Source: Filomicrobium sp.
GTDB lineage: Bacteria; Pseudomonadota; Alphaproteobacteria; Rhizobiales; Hyphomicrobiaceae
Direction of reading: 5' to 3'
DNA: 64,000 nucleotides
Assembly: GCA_017792465.1 (NCBI GenBank)
Contig: CP051234.1
Span: 4,062,501 to 4,126,500 of the forward strand
Shown piece after piece: positions 26,136-35,515 of this stretch (position 1 is the first letter of the stretch; the number at the start of each line of letters is the position of its first letter). Both the position numbers and the translations under genes were made by a program. The notes beneath the pieces were generated by a model. The model ran no database searches and was not told the origin of the DNA. It was given only the letters and a program-made list of their open reading frames with translations.

Positions 26136-26298
26136 TGGTCGTCTCTCCAAATCTAGCCGGCTTCATGCCTAGCCTGATTATGCCATTGCGGCAATATCGA
26201 GGGTGTTCCGTGGCTTAACACATCGTAATGATAGGGTTTTGGGGCCTGAACGGCGCATGAACGGATATGTCTTAAACGTTCAAGTTGATGATTAGGCG

Positions 26299-28338
26299 TC
26301 AATTCTTCTTGTCGTGGAAAAAGTCATAAATCTTCTGGGCCATCTCGGCGGAAATGCCGGAGACGGCTTTCAGATCCTCCAGTCCGGCGCGGGAGACGGC
26401 CTTTGCCGATCCGAAATGGCGCAGTAGCGAACGCCGTCTGGTCGGGCCAATGCCCGCAATGTCGTCGAGCGGGTTGGCGCTCATCGATTTGGCGCGTTTG
26501 GCGCGGTGCGTTCCGATGGCGAAACGGTGGGCTTCGTCGCGCAGGCGCTGAACGAAGTAGAGAACCGGATCGCGGGGTTCGAGCATTCTGGGCCGTGCCA
26601 GCCCGGGGATGTGGAAGTGTTCGCGCCCGGCATCGCGGTCGGGGCCTTTGGCGACGCCGATCAGGGCGATGTCGGTGATGCCCAATTCGGCAAAGACTTC
26701 ATTGGCGACGGCGAGCTGGCCCGCACCACCGTCGACGAGGACGAGATCGGGCCGGGCGGGTACGACCCTATCATCAGCCAGTTCTTCAGGTGTTGGCTCA
26801 GGCGGGGCGATTTCCGTTGAGTCGGTTTGCGGCTGTTCGGCAGGAATGTTCGATGGTTCGGGGTTGGCCGGGGTTTCTGCGACGAGGCGTTTGAACCTGC
26901 GGGTCAAGACTTCGCGCATCATGGCGTAGTCGTCGCCGGGCGTGAGGCTGGCGGACTTGATGTTGAACTTGCGGTACTGGTTTTTGGCGAAACCTTCGGG
27001 GCCCGCAACGATCATCGCGCCAACAGCATCGGTGCCGGAGATGTGCGAGTTGTCGTAGACTTCGATACGCTGCGGCGGGCGCGGAAGATCGAACCGCTCG
27101 GCGATCCCCTTCATCAATTCGGCCTGTGAGGCGGTCTCGGCCATCTTGCGCAACAGCGCCTCGCGGGCGTTGCTTTGGGCGTGGGCGACGAGGTCTTTCT
27201 TCGCGCCGCGCTTGGGGGTTGCGATCTCGACTTTGCGGGATGCCTTGGTACTCAAGGCTTCGGCCATCAGATCGGCTTCGGGGAGGTCATGCGAGGTGAG
27301 GACGAGGCGCGGAATCGGCTTGTCGTCGTAGAACTGGGCGATGAAGGATGCGAGGATTTCGTCCGGGTTCAACGACCGGTCGGCGCGTGGGAAATAGGCG
27401 CGGTTGCCCCAGTTCTGCCCGGTGCGGAAGAAGAACACCTGGATGCAGGTCTGGCCGCCTTCCTGGTGGGCGGCGAAGACATCCGCTTCCTCGATGCCAT
27501 CGGCGCTGATCGATTGACCGGCGGTGACATGGGCCAGGGCCCAGAGGCGGTTGCGGTAGTTGGCAGCGCGTTCGAATTCGAGCTTCTCGGCGGCCTCTTC
27601 CATCAACTGCTGATATTTCTGGCGCACGCTTTGGCTTTCGCCGCGCAGGAAGCGGACGGCTTCATCGACGCTTTTGCTGTAGTCCTCAAGGCTGATTTCG
27701 CCGGTGCAGGGCCCGGAGCAGCGCTTGATCTGCCAGAGCATGCAGGGGCGGGTGCGGCTCTCATAATCGCTGTCGGAACATGTGCGCAGGAGAAACACGC
27801 GCTGCAGCATGGTCAGCGTGCGGTTGACGGCGCCGGCTGAAGCGAATGGGCCGAAGTAGTCGCCTTTGCGGTTTCGTGCGCCGCGGTGTTTCAAAATCCG
27901 CGGCGCGTCGTGGTCGCGCGCGACAAGGATATAGGGGAACGATTTGTCGTCCCGCATCAAGACGTTGAAGCGGGGACGGAAGCGCTTGATGAGGTTGGCT
28001 TCCAGCAGCAGCGCTTCGGCTTCGGTGGCGACGGTGACGAACTCCATCGAGGCGGTCTGCGAAATCATGCGCGCGATGCGGTTGGTATGGCCGCCCAGGC
28101 GTGCGTAATTCGACACGCGTGCCTTCAGCGATCGCGCTTTGCCGACGTAGATAACGTCGCCATCGGTGTTGAGCATGCGGTAGACGCCCGGTGCGGATGG
28201 CAACGTTTTCAGGTATCCGGCGATGACCTGCGGGCCGGTTATGGGCGCTTCTTGCACCGCATCGGCAGTCGCTTCCGCGCCGGTTGCGCCGTCGTGGTCG
28301 CGCAACGGTATCGTTTCTGGTTCTTTGGTTTTTGCCAT
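26299..28338 (-). CDS. uvrC: UvrABC system protein C
   Basis: 679 residues, slightly long for the family. An unstructured head of about 45 residues precedes the GIY-YIG nuclease domain ([20 protein letters not shown]), which makes the 3' cut. The UVR motif ([20 protein letters not shown]) binds UvrB. The RNase-H-like domain ([19 protein letters not shown]) makes the 5' cut. Two helix-hairpin-helix motifs end the chain ([20 protein letters not shown]). An insert of Pro/Glu/Thr around residue 500 ([20 protein letters not shown]) extends the RNase-H part. It performs dual incision in nucleotide excision repair. Confidence 0.97.
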   Translation of the reverse strand: MAKTKEPETIPLRDHDGATGAEATADAVQEAPITGPQVIAGYLKTLPSAPGVYRMLNTDGDVIYVGKARSLKARVSNYARLGGHTNRIARMISQTASMEFVTVATEAEALLLEANLIKRFRPRFNVLMRDDKSFPYILVARDHDAPRILKHRGARNRKGDYFGPFASAGAVNRTLTMLQRVFLLRTCSDSDYESRTRPCMLWQIKRCSGPCTGEISLEDYSKSVDEAVRFLRGESQSVRQKYQQLMEEAAEKLEFERAANYRNRLWALAHVTAGQSISADGIEEADVFAAHQEGGQTCIQVFFFRTGQNWGNRAYFPRADRSLNPDEILASFIAQFYDDKPIPRLVLTSHDLPEADLMAEALSTKASRKVEIATPKRGAKKDLVAHAQSNAREALLRKMAETASQAELMKGIAERFDLPRPPQRIEVYDNSHISGTDAVGAMIVAGPEGFAKNQYRKFNIKSASLTPGDDYAMMREVLTRRFKRLVAETPANPEPSNIPAEQPQTDSTEIAPPEPTPEELADDRVVPARPDLVLVDGGAGQLAVANEVFAELGITDIALIGVAKGPDRDAGREHFHIPGLARPRMLEPRDPVLYFVQRLRDEAHRFAIGTHRAKRAKSMSANPLDDIAGIGPTRRRSLLRHFGSAKAVSRAGLEDLKAVSGISAEMAQKIYDFFHDKKN

Positions 28339-28505
28339 GGGGCGAAGATTGGCTGCTTGCGGCTTAGCGTCAAGCCTTGTGGGATGGCGCTGATTTGCGT
28401 CTTCTGTCTTTCAAGCACGGAGCTACAGTTGAAGCCTGGAAAGCCGCAAAACAGCCTGATTACTGGCGTTTTTGAACGACCTAGAACGTACAGGAATCCC
28501 TTTTT

Positions 28506-29540
28506 ATGCTCGCTTCAAGGTATTTGATAGCGCTGGGCATTGCACTGGTCTTTTCGCCAGGCCCACTGATGGCCCAATCGCCGGTTTCAGCCGTACCCGG
28601 GCTGGCTGCGCCTGTTGTGCGTGGCCCGGCGACGCGCGGCCAGGGGACATCTGAATTCGCCAACGAGCAGGCCATCCTGCGCTTCATGAACGATTACCGC
28701 GAGGCCAAGACGCCGGACAAAGTGCCCGGGGCCGTCAAGGCGATGGTCCGAAACGGGGTTTTGAAGGATCCTGAAAAAGCCGGCGTCTATACCGGTTTTA
28801 TTGCTGGGGTTCTTGGCGAAAACCAAATCGAAGCGCCGCGGCTGGTAGGCGAGATGTTTCCGATGCCGCCGGTTGAGCAGGTCGTGCTGATCAAGGCGAT
28901 TGCGTATTCGGGTCTGCCCAACTGGAAAGATATCATGGGGCAGTTCGTCGAGCGGATGCCGGCACGCAAGGTTCTCGTCGAGAAGCTCCTTTTTGGGGAC
29001 GGCAAGACGCTCGATAAACTCAGTATGGACGATCCTTATGTCATCGACGTTCACTGGGGCTATTACTTCGCAACCGGTGGATGGCAGCCGGCGATCCGCA
29101 TCATCTCGGCGCTGGTTTGGGCGGATGACGAAGACGACATCGAGAAGCTGACCATTGGGTCGATGGCGAAATGGACGCTGGCGAGTAATGCCGCGCGCGA
29201 TAAGAACCTGTTGGATCTCGCCAAGGTTCAGATGAATTACCAGAAACCTAAAGTTCGCAAGGAATTGCGGGAGGTGATCGAGGCGGCTGAGCTCTACGAA
29301 ATCGGCCGGCTACGGGAAAACGCTTTGAAGCGGATCGATACGCTGCGGGCCGGTGGCCCGAAGAGCGCGCGGGACTGGACCAAATACGGCAACTATGGAA
29401 CGACCGCACTGGCGCTTGGATGCGTCGTTGCCAGCGTGTTGGGGCAGGTCCAGTTCGGCATCCCGTGTGTCGTTGGCGGGGCGCTTTCGACGGCGGCCGT
29501 GAAATACCTCGGACCCGATGGCGGCAGCGCCAGTCAGTAG
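28506..29540 (+). CDS. secreted or membrane-attached protein of unknown function
   Basis: 344 residues. A signal peptide (YLIALGIALVFSPGPLMAQ) leads to a largely helical domain (residues 50-290), perhaps with armadillo- or TPR-like short helices (AVKAMVRNGVLKDPEKAGVY, then LVGEMFPMPPVEQVVLIKAI). Near the end is a hydrophobic, Gly-rich segment (GTTALALGCVVASVLGQV) that could span a membrane. No catalytic motif is seen and I do not recognise the family. It is divergent from uvrC. A small hairpin (GGTCGG/CCGACC, 29552-29573) follows the stop. Confidence 0.7.
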   Translation: MLASRYLIALGIALVFSPGPLMAQSPVSAVPGLAAPVVRGPATRGQGTSEFANEQAILRFMNDYREAKTPDKVPGAVKAMVRNGVLKDPEKAGVYTGFIAGVLGENQIEAPRLVGEMFPMPPVEQVVLIKAIAYSGLPNWKDIMGQFVERMPARKVLVEKLLFGDGKTLDKLSMDDPYVIDVHWGYYFATGGWQPAIRIISALVWADDEDDIEKLTIGSMAKWTLASNAARDKNLLDLAKVQMNYQKPKVRKELREVIEAAELYEIGRLRENALKRIDTLRAGGPKSARDWTKYGNYGTTALALGCVVASVLGQVQFGIPCVVGGALSTAAVKYLGPDGGSASQ

Positions 29541-29596
29541 GCCAGTCAATAGGTCGGCGAAGCTAGCCCGACCCTGGTGGGACTGTTGTCGCTGCT

Positions 29597-30157
29597 TCAG
29601 GCCCTCTTTGAACGCCTTTGCTTTACCAGCGCGGCCAGGCGCGCGTCGGACTTCTTCTTCTTTTTGGTTTTGAGTGTCGGGCGCGGCGTTGCGGCCGAAC
29701 GATCGACCGGGATTTTCGCTCGTCGCGAATCCGGTCCATCGTCAGAGATTTCGACGCGGGGTTTGAGCTTGGAATAGCTCATCGGGGTCTGAAAAAGGAC
29801 GAAGGTCAAGTCGCCGACTTTGGGCCGAAACAGGTTGGTGAAGAATTCCTGCGACACGGCTTTGGCCGCGGTGACACGATGGCCGCCATCAATGACCACC
29901 CAGTTTCCGAGGGCGCCGACGCGGCAGATGATCGGTTCAAGACTCGAGTATCCGTTGCGGCGGATGGCTTCGACCAGTCTTTGCAGGCGTGGGCTGTTCT
30001 GGCGCTCGAAATGTTTGAGCGGGACGGATTCGATCAGCTCGATGGGGACTTCGACTTCGGCGATGCCTTCAGTGAAATCGATTTCGTCAATATCGGAAGC
30101 AGATCTTATGCGTGTGAGTTTTGGAATCTTGCCGACCGTAACGCTTCGATAGTCCAT
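29597..30157 (-). CDS. stand-alone ParB/sulfiredoxin-like domain protein
   Basis: 186 residues. The middle is a ParB N-terminal domain: a head with IAEVEVPIELIESVPLKHFE, then RLQRLVEAIRRNGYSSLEPI and the motif WVVIDGGHRVTAAKAV, which matches the nucleotide-binding (DGxHRxxAA) loop of ParB/Srx folds. The downstream helix-turn-helix of chromosomal ParB is missing. Instead the last 45 residues are basic and disordered (TLKTKKKKKSDARLAALV, KQRRSKRA). So it is not the partition protein ParB. Such single-domain forms include DndB-like, nuclease and CTPase types; the function is unknown. It converges with the gene at 28506. No partner genes are adjacent. Confidence 0.75.
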   Translation of the reverse strand: MDYRSVTVGKIPKLTRIRSASDIDEIDFTEGIAEVEVPIELIESVPLKHFERQNSPRLQRLVEAIRRNGYSSLEPIICRVGALGNWVVIDGGHRVTAAKAVSQEFFTNLFRPKVGDLTFVLFQTPMSYSKLKPRVEISDDGPDSRRAKIPVDRSAATPRPTLKTKKKKKSDARLAALVKQRRSKRA

Positions 30158-30318
30158 GCGTGGCCGCCTCCCGCCTCTTACCCGTTGTTTTTTGCCAATG
30201 GCCGAATTCAGCTATCTACATGATTTTGGCGAAAGTGATGAGAGGTTTCGTGCGTTCCGCGAAATGTTCGGTGGGCAACATTGCTCGATAGCGTACGCAA
30301 GACAGCATTTTGCCAAGT

Positions 30319-30347
30319 AAAACGGCAGGCCCTGGGTGAGCCTGCCG
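30319..30347 (-). terminator. terminator of the glucosaminidase-like gene
   Basis: The stem CGGCAGGC/GCCTGCCG with a nine-base loop is followed by TTTT on the minus strand, about 55-80 bases past the stop at 30401. Confidence 0.7.
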
Positions 30348-30400
30348 CGTGGAAACTGTCGTTTTGGATCTAATGCTTGCGTGCCAACGAGGGCAGAGCG

Positions 30401-31570
30401 TCATTTTTCGGGGCAAAGCTCGAAGGCTTTATCTAGCGCCGCAGTGGGGCTGTCGAACTCGCCGATTGTCGAGCCGCCTTTGGCATAGGCTGCGATATAG
30501 GCGTCAGCTTCGCGTTTTTCTTTGCCGGCATGCACGTCAAGCACGGTGAAGTTGGTCATGCCGTCGCCGGGCGCCTTGATGATGATGGCTTTGGCGCCAC
30601 CGTAGCTTGCGGTCCAGACGCGGCATTTGCCTTGGGCGGGTTTTAATTCGGCAGCGTTTGCAGCGCCGCCGGCCATGGCTGTCTTGGTCGTCTTTGCAGA
30701 TTGATCAGCTGGTGGCGTATCGGCTTGCTCGGTGCCAAGCGTCGGCGTCTTTTCGGCGGCCGTCTGAGCGGCTTTCGAAAGGCCGGTCAGTGAGCCAGCT
30801 CCAAGTCCCGAACGATTGTCTTCGGGGTTGAGAACCGTGGCGCCTGCGACGGCAACTTTTTGCTGTTGTTGTTTTGGCTGTTGCTGGCTGGCAGTTGCAG
30901 CGACGTTGGTCTTGGTTCCGCGCGCCTTGGCGATCAGTCCGGGGTTCGGGTCGGGCGCATTGCAGAACGACCGATTGAACGCGTTGGCGATGGCCTGGAT
31001 GTCGTCGGAATAGCGGCGGTCGCTCGGGGCCCATTGGCTGGTCAAATGCGTGAAGGTCATCGGGCCGCGGATCGAGCGCTGGAATTTGGCCAGCACCTGC
31101 CATTCCTGGACTTTGCGCGTGCGCTCGGCGACAGGATTATCGATGTGGGTGCCGGTATACATCAAGACGTGTTCGAGATGGGCGCGCACGCCGTCGGAGA
31201 CTGTTCTAAAGCGCTCGCCTTTGACACCGCCGCCTGTCGCGCCAAGTCCTGCGAAGTTGAACTGTCTGGCGTCGACGTCGCCGGTATAGCGCAGCGTGTC
31301 GGTCTCGACGACCATCTGGAAGAATGCGATGTCCCAACGCACGCCCAGGTCTTCGCCGTGGCGCATGTAAAGCATCGCGAGATCATCGTAGTTGCGATTG
31401 AGCGATGGATTGCGCGATTTGATGAAGCTCTGCAGGCGGCCAGGCGTCGCGCAGGCGGGGACCTTATTGGAATTTGAAACTTTGATCGGCGGCAGCTGGG
31501 CTGCAGCGGCCGGCAAGGAAATCACGGCGATCGCAGCGGCGAGAACGTAAGTTCCAATTCGGCTTAGCAT
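30401..31570 (-). CDS. secreted glucosaminidase-domain protein
   Basis: 389 residues. A signal peptide (IGTYVLAAAIAVISLPAAA) precedes a glucosaminidase (GH73-like) domain, residues 40-200. It has AMLYMRHGEDLGVRWDIAFF followed by QMVVETDTLRYTGDV with the expected catalytic glutamate, NFAGLGATGG, and FRTVSDGVRAHLEHVLMYTG. GH73-type enzymes cut glucosaminyl bonds of peptidoglycan. A Gln/Ala/Thr-rich linker (residues 205-315) leads to a C-terminal region of about 75 residues (GKCRVWTASYGGAKAIIIKA, ending AALDKAFELCPEK), also with two Cys, which may bind a substrate or fold as a SPOR-like domain. A good binding site (GAAGGTGA) precedes the ATG. Confidence 0.85.
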   Translation of the reverse strand: MLSRIGTYVLAAAIAVISLPAAAAQLPPIKVSNSNKVPACATPGRLQSFIKSRNPSLNRNYDDLAMLYMRHGEDLGVRWDIAFFQMVVETDTLRYTGDVDARQFNFAGLGATGGGVKGERFRTVSDGVRAHLEHVLMYTGTHIDNPVAERTRKVQEWQVLAKFQRSIRGPMTFTHLTSQWAPSDRRYSDDIQAIANAFNRSFCNAPDPNPGLIAKARGTKTNVAATASQQQPKQQQQKVAVAGATVLNPEDNRSGLGAGSLTGLSKAAQTAAEKTPTLGTEQADTPPADQSAKTTKTAMAGGAANAAELKPAQGKCRVWTASYGGAKAIIIKAPGDGMTNFTVLDVHAGKEKREADAYIAAYAKGGSTIGEFDSPTAALDKAFELCPEK

Positions 31571-31828
31571 GGGTCACCTTCGGACAGAACTGACGATGAA
31601 GCGGCGGATGGGACACAGCTCAAAGTCATAATTCGTTAAGTTTAACGGTTGGTTTACGCATCTTGCGGCGGCCTGATTCATTATGCAGCACAACTGAAGT
31701 GCCGAATTAATGGGGCGCCATTTTGGGCAGCCTTGGGAGGAAATGTGGCAGGTGACGATTTCGTGGGGCTTATCAAGACCGCGAAAGTCAATTCTTCTGG
31801 GAATTCTGTAAAGAACTTGATTGTCCGA

Positions 31829-32572
31829 TTACAGGAGATGTTGGCCACTATCCAGGGTGATCATCTGACCTGTCATCGACGGGCACGCCAAGATCAGACG
31901 CACGGCTGCGGTGATCTCATCCAGGCCACAGGGCCGATGCAGCGGTGTTGCGGCAACTTCGGCGGCAAAGTCTTCCGGGCTCTGATGGACGCTTTGCAAG
32001 GTCGGACCTGGCGCGATGGCGTTGACGCGAATGCGGGGCGCGAGGGTCTGGGCCAGCGTCTGGGTTGCCGTCAGAAGAGCCGATTTCGATAGCGTGTAGG
32101 AAAAGAATTCCGGGCGAGGCCGCAGGACGCGCTGATCGATGATGTTGATGATGTTGCCGGTGGCGTCGCTCGGCAATTGATTGGCAAGATAGGACGCCAG
32201 AAAGACCGGGGCCCGTAGGTTCGTATTCATATGGGCGTCCCAGACCTCGGCGCTGAGGCCTCGGGGGAGGTCTTCAAAGAAGGCCGAGGCGTTATTCACA
32301 AGACAAGTGGGTCGCACGTCGAGCTTGTCGCATTTGGCGATCAGTCTGCTGTGGGCGGCCGGGTCTGCCAAATCGCATTGGATCGTCTTGGCTTCCCCGC
32401 CTTTCGCGAGAATTTCGTCCGCCAGCCGTTCGGCGTCTTCACACGAGGCGTTGTGATGGATCACGACTTGCCAGCCATCGTCCGCCAGAGCCAGCGCTAT
32501 CGCCTTGCCGATGCGGCGCGCGGCTCCTGTAATCAAGGCGGTCCGGTTGGAACGTGAAGTGGGTTCAGACAT
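31829..32572 (-). CDS. SDR-family oxidoreductase, pteridine-reductase-like
   Basis: About 247 residues. The Rossmann motif is LITGAARRIGKAIALALA, the NNAG motif reads LVNNASAF, and the catalytic YxxxK is FSYTLSKSAL. The TGAxRRIG form of the nucleotide-binding loop and the late PLHRPCGLDEI are typical of FolM/PTR1-type pteridine reductases, which supply dihydro- or tetrahydro-pterins. Substrate is inferred only by resemblance; other short-chain dehydrogenases share parts. The ATG at 32572 begins at a conserved region; a frame extends 11 codons further upstream. Confidence 0.8.
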   Translation of the reverse strand: MSEPTSRSNRTALITGAARRIGKAIALALADDGWQVVIHHNASCEDAERLADEILAKGGEAKTIQCDLADPAAHSRLIAKCDKLDVRPTCLVNNASAFFEDLPRGLSAEVWDAHMNTNLRAPVFLASYLANQLPSDATGNIINIIDQRVLRPRPEFFSYTLSKSALLTATQTLAQTLAPRIRVNAIAPGPTLQSVHQSPEDFAAEVAATPLHRPCGLDEITAAVRLILACPSMTGQMITLDSGQHLL

Positions 32573-32970
32573 GCTTGTTCGAGTCGTTTCCTGATTTCGG
32601 TGCATAAGGCCAACGCCGGACTGCTTCTTATCGCTTTAGCGCTCTACATGTCTGGTTCTTCGAAGGAATCAGAACTACTGCCTTAAATTTATGCATTTCG
32701 CTCATTTTGTTGGCATCTCTGAAGATTCGAGCGGGCGATAATTTGATGCAAACTGCGGAACATTTGTTCATACAGCCGAAGTTGTTGCGGTTTGACTACA
32801 TGTGCTTGGGCTAACGTCTCCAGAAAGCACTTGGTTGTTGTGAATCGCTGAGGGATAGCGTTCCTTATCGTCATCCGGTGTCACTGCGAACACCAGAGTT
32901 AAATTCAACTAGGTTCTGCTCGGTGCAGGCCAACCGAACGACATATAGTGCGAAACGGGGGTTCAATAGA
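32573..32970. other. intergenic region upstream of the porin gene
   Basis: 398 bases between the divergent SDR gene and the porin gene. The stretch is AT-richer than the flanks and probably contains a long leader and promoter for the porin. I see no gene in it. Confidence 0.5.
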
Positions 32971-33756
32971 ATGAAAACGAAACTGGGGCTCATGAGTTCT
33001 GCGATTGCCTTGGCATTCGCTGGCGCAGTGGCAGCTACTCCGGCTACTGCTGGTGACATCTTCAACCGCGAAGCTGGCAGCATCAAGGACGCGCCAATGG
33101 AATCTGGCCGTTCGCTTGAGTGGTCGGTGAACGGCGGCTTCATGACCGATTACGTCTTCCGCGGTTACTCGCAGAACGACGAAAATCCATCTTACTTCGT
33201 CGGCGCAGATCTCTCCTACGGGATCGCTTACGTCGGTATCTGGGGCGCCAAGGTTGACCAGTTCTTCACGGCTTCGGATTTCGAATACGACATCTACGGC
33301 GGCATCAAGCCGAAGCTCGGTCCGGTCGAATTCGACCTCGGTGTGATCTACTACGGTTATGCCAACCAGACCGCTACGGTTGACGTCGACTACTGGGAAT
33401 TCAAGGTCGGTGCCAGCACCGAATTCAACAAGCTGTCGGCTGGCGTGACGTACTACTACTCGCCTGAGTACACCTTCGAGACCGGTGAATCGCATACGGT
33501 TGAAGGTTCGTTGGGTTATGCCTTCCCGAAGGTTTGGATCTTTGATCCGTCCATCGACGGCACGATCGGTTACAACGACGTCGACCTGCTTGGTGATTAC
33601 ACCTACTGGAACGTCGGTCTGTCGCTGGCAGTTGAAAAGCTGACCTTCGACTTCCGTTACTGGGATACGGATGTTGACAACGACGGCGCCGGCTCCACGG
33701 GCAACAACCTTGCCGACGAGCGCTTCGTCTTCACGACGACTGTCGCACTTCCATAA
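32971..33756 (+). CDS. TorF-family putative porin
   Basis: About 261 residues. A signal peptide (LMSSAIALAFAGAVAATPATA) leads to a beta-rich chain: WSVNGGFMTDYVFRGYSQND, ENPSYFVGADLSYGIAYVGI, DFEYDIYGGIKPKLGPVEFD, and many alternating Tyr/Phe strands to the end. This matches the TorF putative-porin family (formerly TIGR02001), whose members are predicted outer-membrane channels. The chain ends with a C-terminal aromatic-containing strand (RFVFTTTVALP). The codon usage (mostly strongly biased codons such as GGC, GTC, TAC) suggests high expression. A strong terminator follows at 33854. Confidence 0.88.
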   Translation: MKTKLGLMSSAIALAFAGAVAATPATAGDIFNREAGSIKDAPMESGRSLEWSVNGGFMTDYVFRGYSQNDENPSYFVGADLSYGIAYVGIWGAKVDQFFTASDFEYDIYGGIKPKLGPVEFDLGVIYYGYANQTATVDVDYWEFKVGASTEFNKLSAGVTYYYSPEYTFETGESHTVEGSLGYAFPKVWIFDPSIDGTIGYNDVDLLGDYTYWNVGLSLAVEKLTFDFRYWDTDVDNDGAGSTGNNLADERFVFTTTVALP

Positions 33757-33853
33757 TCTGAGATCCCCCAAGGGGGCGGGCAGCATTTCCTCGGAAAGCT
33801 CCCGCCTCGTGAATACTCGACAAGTGTGATTTCGCGCTACGTCGAACGGTTTG

Positions 33854-33880
33854 AACCGGAGCCTTCGGGCTCCGGTTTTT
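33854..33880 (+). terminator. rho-independent terminator of the porin gene
   Basis: A perfect 10-bp stem AACCGGAGCC/GGCTCCGGTT closes the very stable TTCG tetraloop and runs into TTTTT. Confidence 0.93.
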
Positions 33881-33932
33881 TGTTGTCTGGCTAGTGGAGA
33901 ATGCTGTGCAGCCGGGTGAGTTCTTTCCAAGG

Positions 33933-33948
33933 TTAATGGAATGTTAAG
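33933..33948 (+). promoter_or_regulatory. CtrA-like box (TTAA-N7-TTAAG)
   Basis: TTAA, seven bases, TTAAG is one base from the alphaproteobacterial CtrA consensus TTAA-N7-TTAAC. It lies about 105 bases before the start of the gene at 34053. CtrA would be active in this organism, since chpT is present. A single near-match is weak evidence. Confidence 0.4.
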
Positions 33949-34052
33949 AGGATCATAACAGGCTGTTACCAGCCGGTTTATTCATGAAGCCGAACACTTC
34001 GACAGGCTGGTGGCGGAACTGACTTCGCATCCTGTCAATCAAGGTCATCGTC

Positions 34053-34619
34053 ATGCAATCTGTTGATCCATTCATGTCTTCGGCGCTGGGCGTTTTCCAA
34101 ACAACTGCCAGTCTGAATGCGCCCGACCGGTCAGCTCCACAAACTCAGCCTGAAACAAGCGGCATCGTTCCTGGCATCAACGCGGCGGCGACGGGCAGCG
34201 CTGCTGCCTCATCGCTTGCCGAGAATTTCTTCAGCGTGAATTACGTGGATGCGAACGAAATCAAGATGCAGCTTTTTGAAAGGCTTGGCGGAGAGCTCGG
34301 CCTTGATATGAATGACTATGATGATCTCAGCAATTATGCCCGTGATCTTCGCCATGCCGTACAAGGTTTGCTTCGCGAGGATGGCGGAGAGGACCTCTTG
34401 AACGAAATCGAGCAGGATCTGGGATTGGACAAGCTGGGTGTGTCAATTGATGATGTTATCAATGCGATCGATAACCCGGATGGTGCTGCGGACGACAAGC
34501 TGACAGAAGCCATCAAGGCCGAGTACAAGATTGATCTCAATAAAGATCGCGAAGCCAAGGAACTGACTGAGAAGACTCTGCAGGTTGATGACCTGGGTCT
34601 TTACAGTATTCGTTCCTGA
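34053..34619 (+). CDS. hypothetical acidic protein
   Basis: 188 residues; not recognised. The first 60 are low-complexity Ala/Ser/Thr/Pro/Gln without a signal peptide. Residues 60-150 are acidic and helical (MQLFERLGGELGLDMNDYDD, then LLNEIEQDLGLDKLGVSIDD), with a repeated LGLD-type pattern. An in-frame M at residue 8 is also possible. The gene may be controlled by the CtrA-like box upstream. The low-complexity head and acidic helices resemble rod-, needle- or hook-associated cap proteins only superficially. Confidence 0.6.
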   Translation: MQSVDPFMSSALGVFQTTASLNAPDRSAPQTQPETSGIVPGINAAATGSAAASSLAENFFSVNYVDANEIKMQLFERLGGELGLDMNDYDDLSNYARDLRHAVQGLLREDGGEDLLNEIEQDLGLDKLGVSIDDVINAIDNPDGAADDKLTEAIKAEYKIDLNKDREAKELTEKTLQVDDLGLYSIRS

Positions 34620-35515
34620 AGAGATCTGGAAAGTTCCAATCTAAGAAGAGGCCGCTACCGCTAGGTTGTGAACTTGGTCGTGGTTGCGGAACTGGCTTTG
34701 CCGCTCCTCCAAAATTTTTGCGCTTTTTACTCGCTGATTTTATTCTTCGGGGTTGATGGGCCGCTAGGCTTCGCCATCGATTTTCGAACTTGAGCCAAAT
34801 GCTTCTGGTTTTTTGGGGGCCTGGTCGGGTCCGGCCAGAGTGCTGCGGAGCCCGGATTCGAATGAGCACAGGCTAGTCATGCGGCTTTGAGCGGCGAGGA
34901 GATCGCGGCGTGCCTGTTTATGCTTCGGTTGTTCGAGCTGCATCGCTGGCGATTACTTTGCTTTATTGTGCATACCTTTGACAGAGTTCCCCTGAATGTC
35001 TCCGCAATTCTATTCGGTCGGTGCAGCTTTAGAGGTGGTTGCTGATTGTCACAATCCTGCAAACGAAGTCGGTTCGTCGACAAACTCGTTCCGGTCAACT
35101 GCATTTGGGCTGCCGCTGCTTCTATTCAGAAGATTCGGATTGTCAAACCTTCGTCATGGTGGGGGTATAAATGGAGGCTTGCTGGGGTTTGTCCATTCCC
35201 AGTGAGCACTTTATGAGTGCCCGATATTACCGAGTGGAAGCCTTGCCCTCTCTGGCGCCGCTCGTCGGGGCCAGCTTGACGCTTTTGTGCGGCATACCCC
35301 GCTTGCCGAAAAATTGTGTTCGAGCTGGCCTCCTCCTTTCTGGTTTCTGATTTTCCGACATCCTTTGCAGTTGCCAGGTGGTTTGGGCGCCGTGCTGCTC
35401 ATCTTTCGTGCGGGCGGAGCTTCTTTTTCGCGTTTTCCCCAATTGCGGCGTAGTGGCTGTTGCCGATTGCGCCATGACTCACCTATCACCTGTAAGGTGG
35501 TGCGGAGGGATTTGG
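34620..35515. other. gene-free stretch with no strong signal
   Basis: About 900 bases with lower GC and many TG/TT dinucleotides. Open frames of 60-110 codons exist on both strands but carry no signal peptide, motif or binding site I would accept. It could be a decayed locus. Confidence 0.5.
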
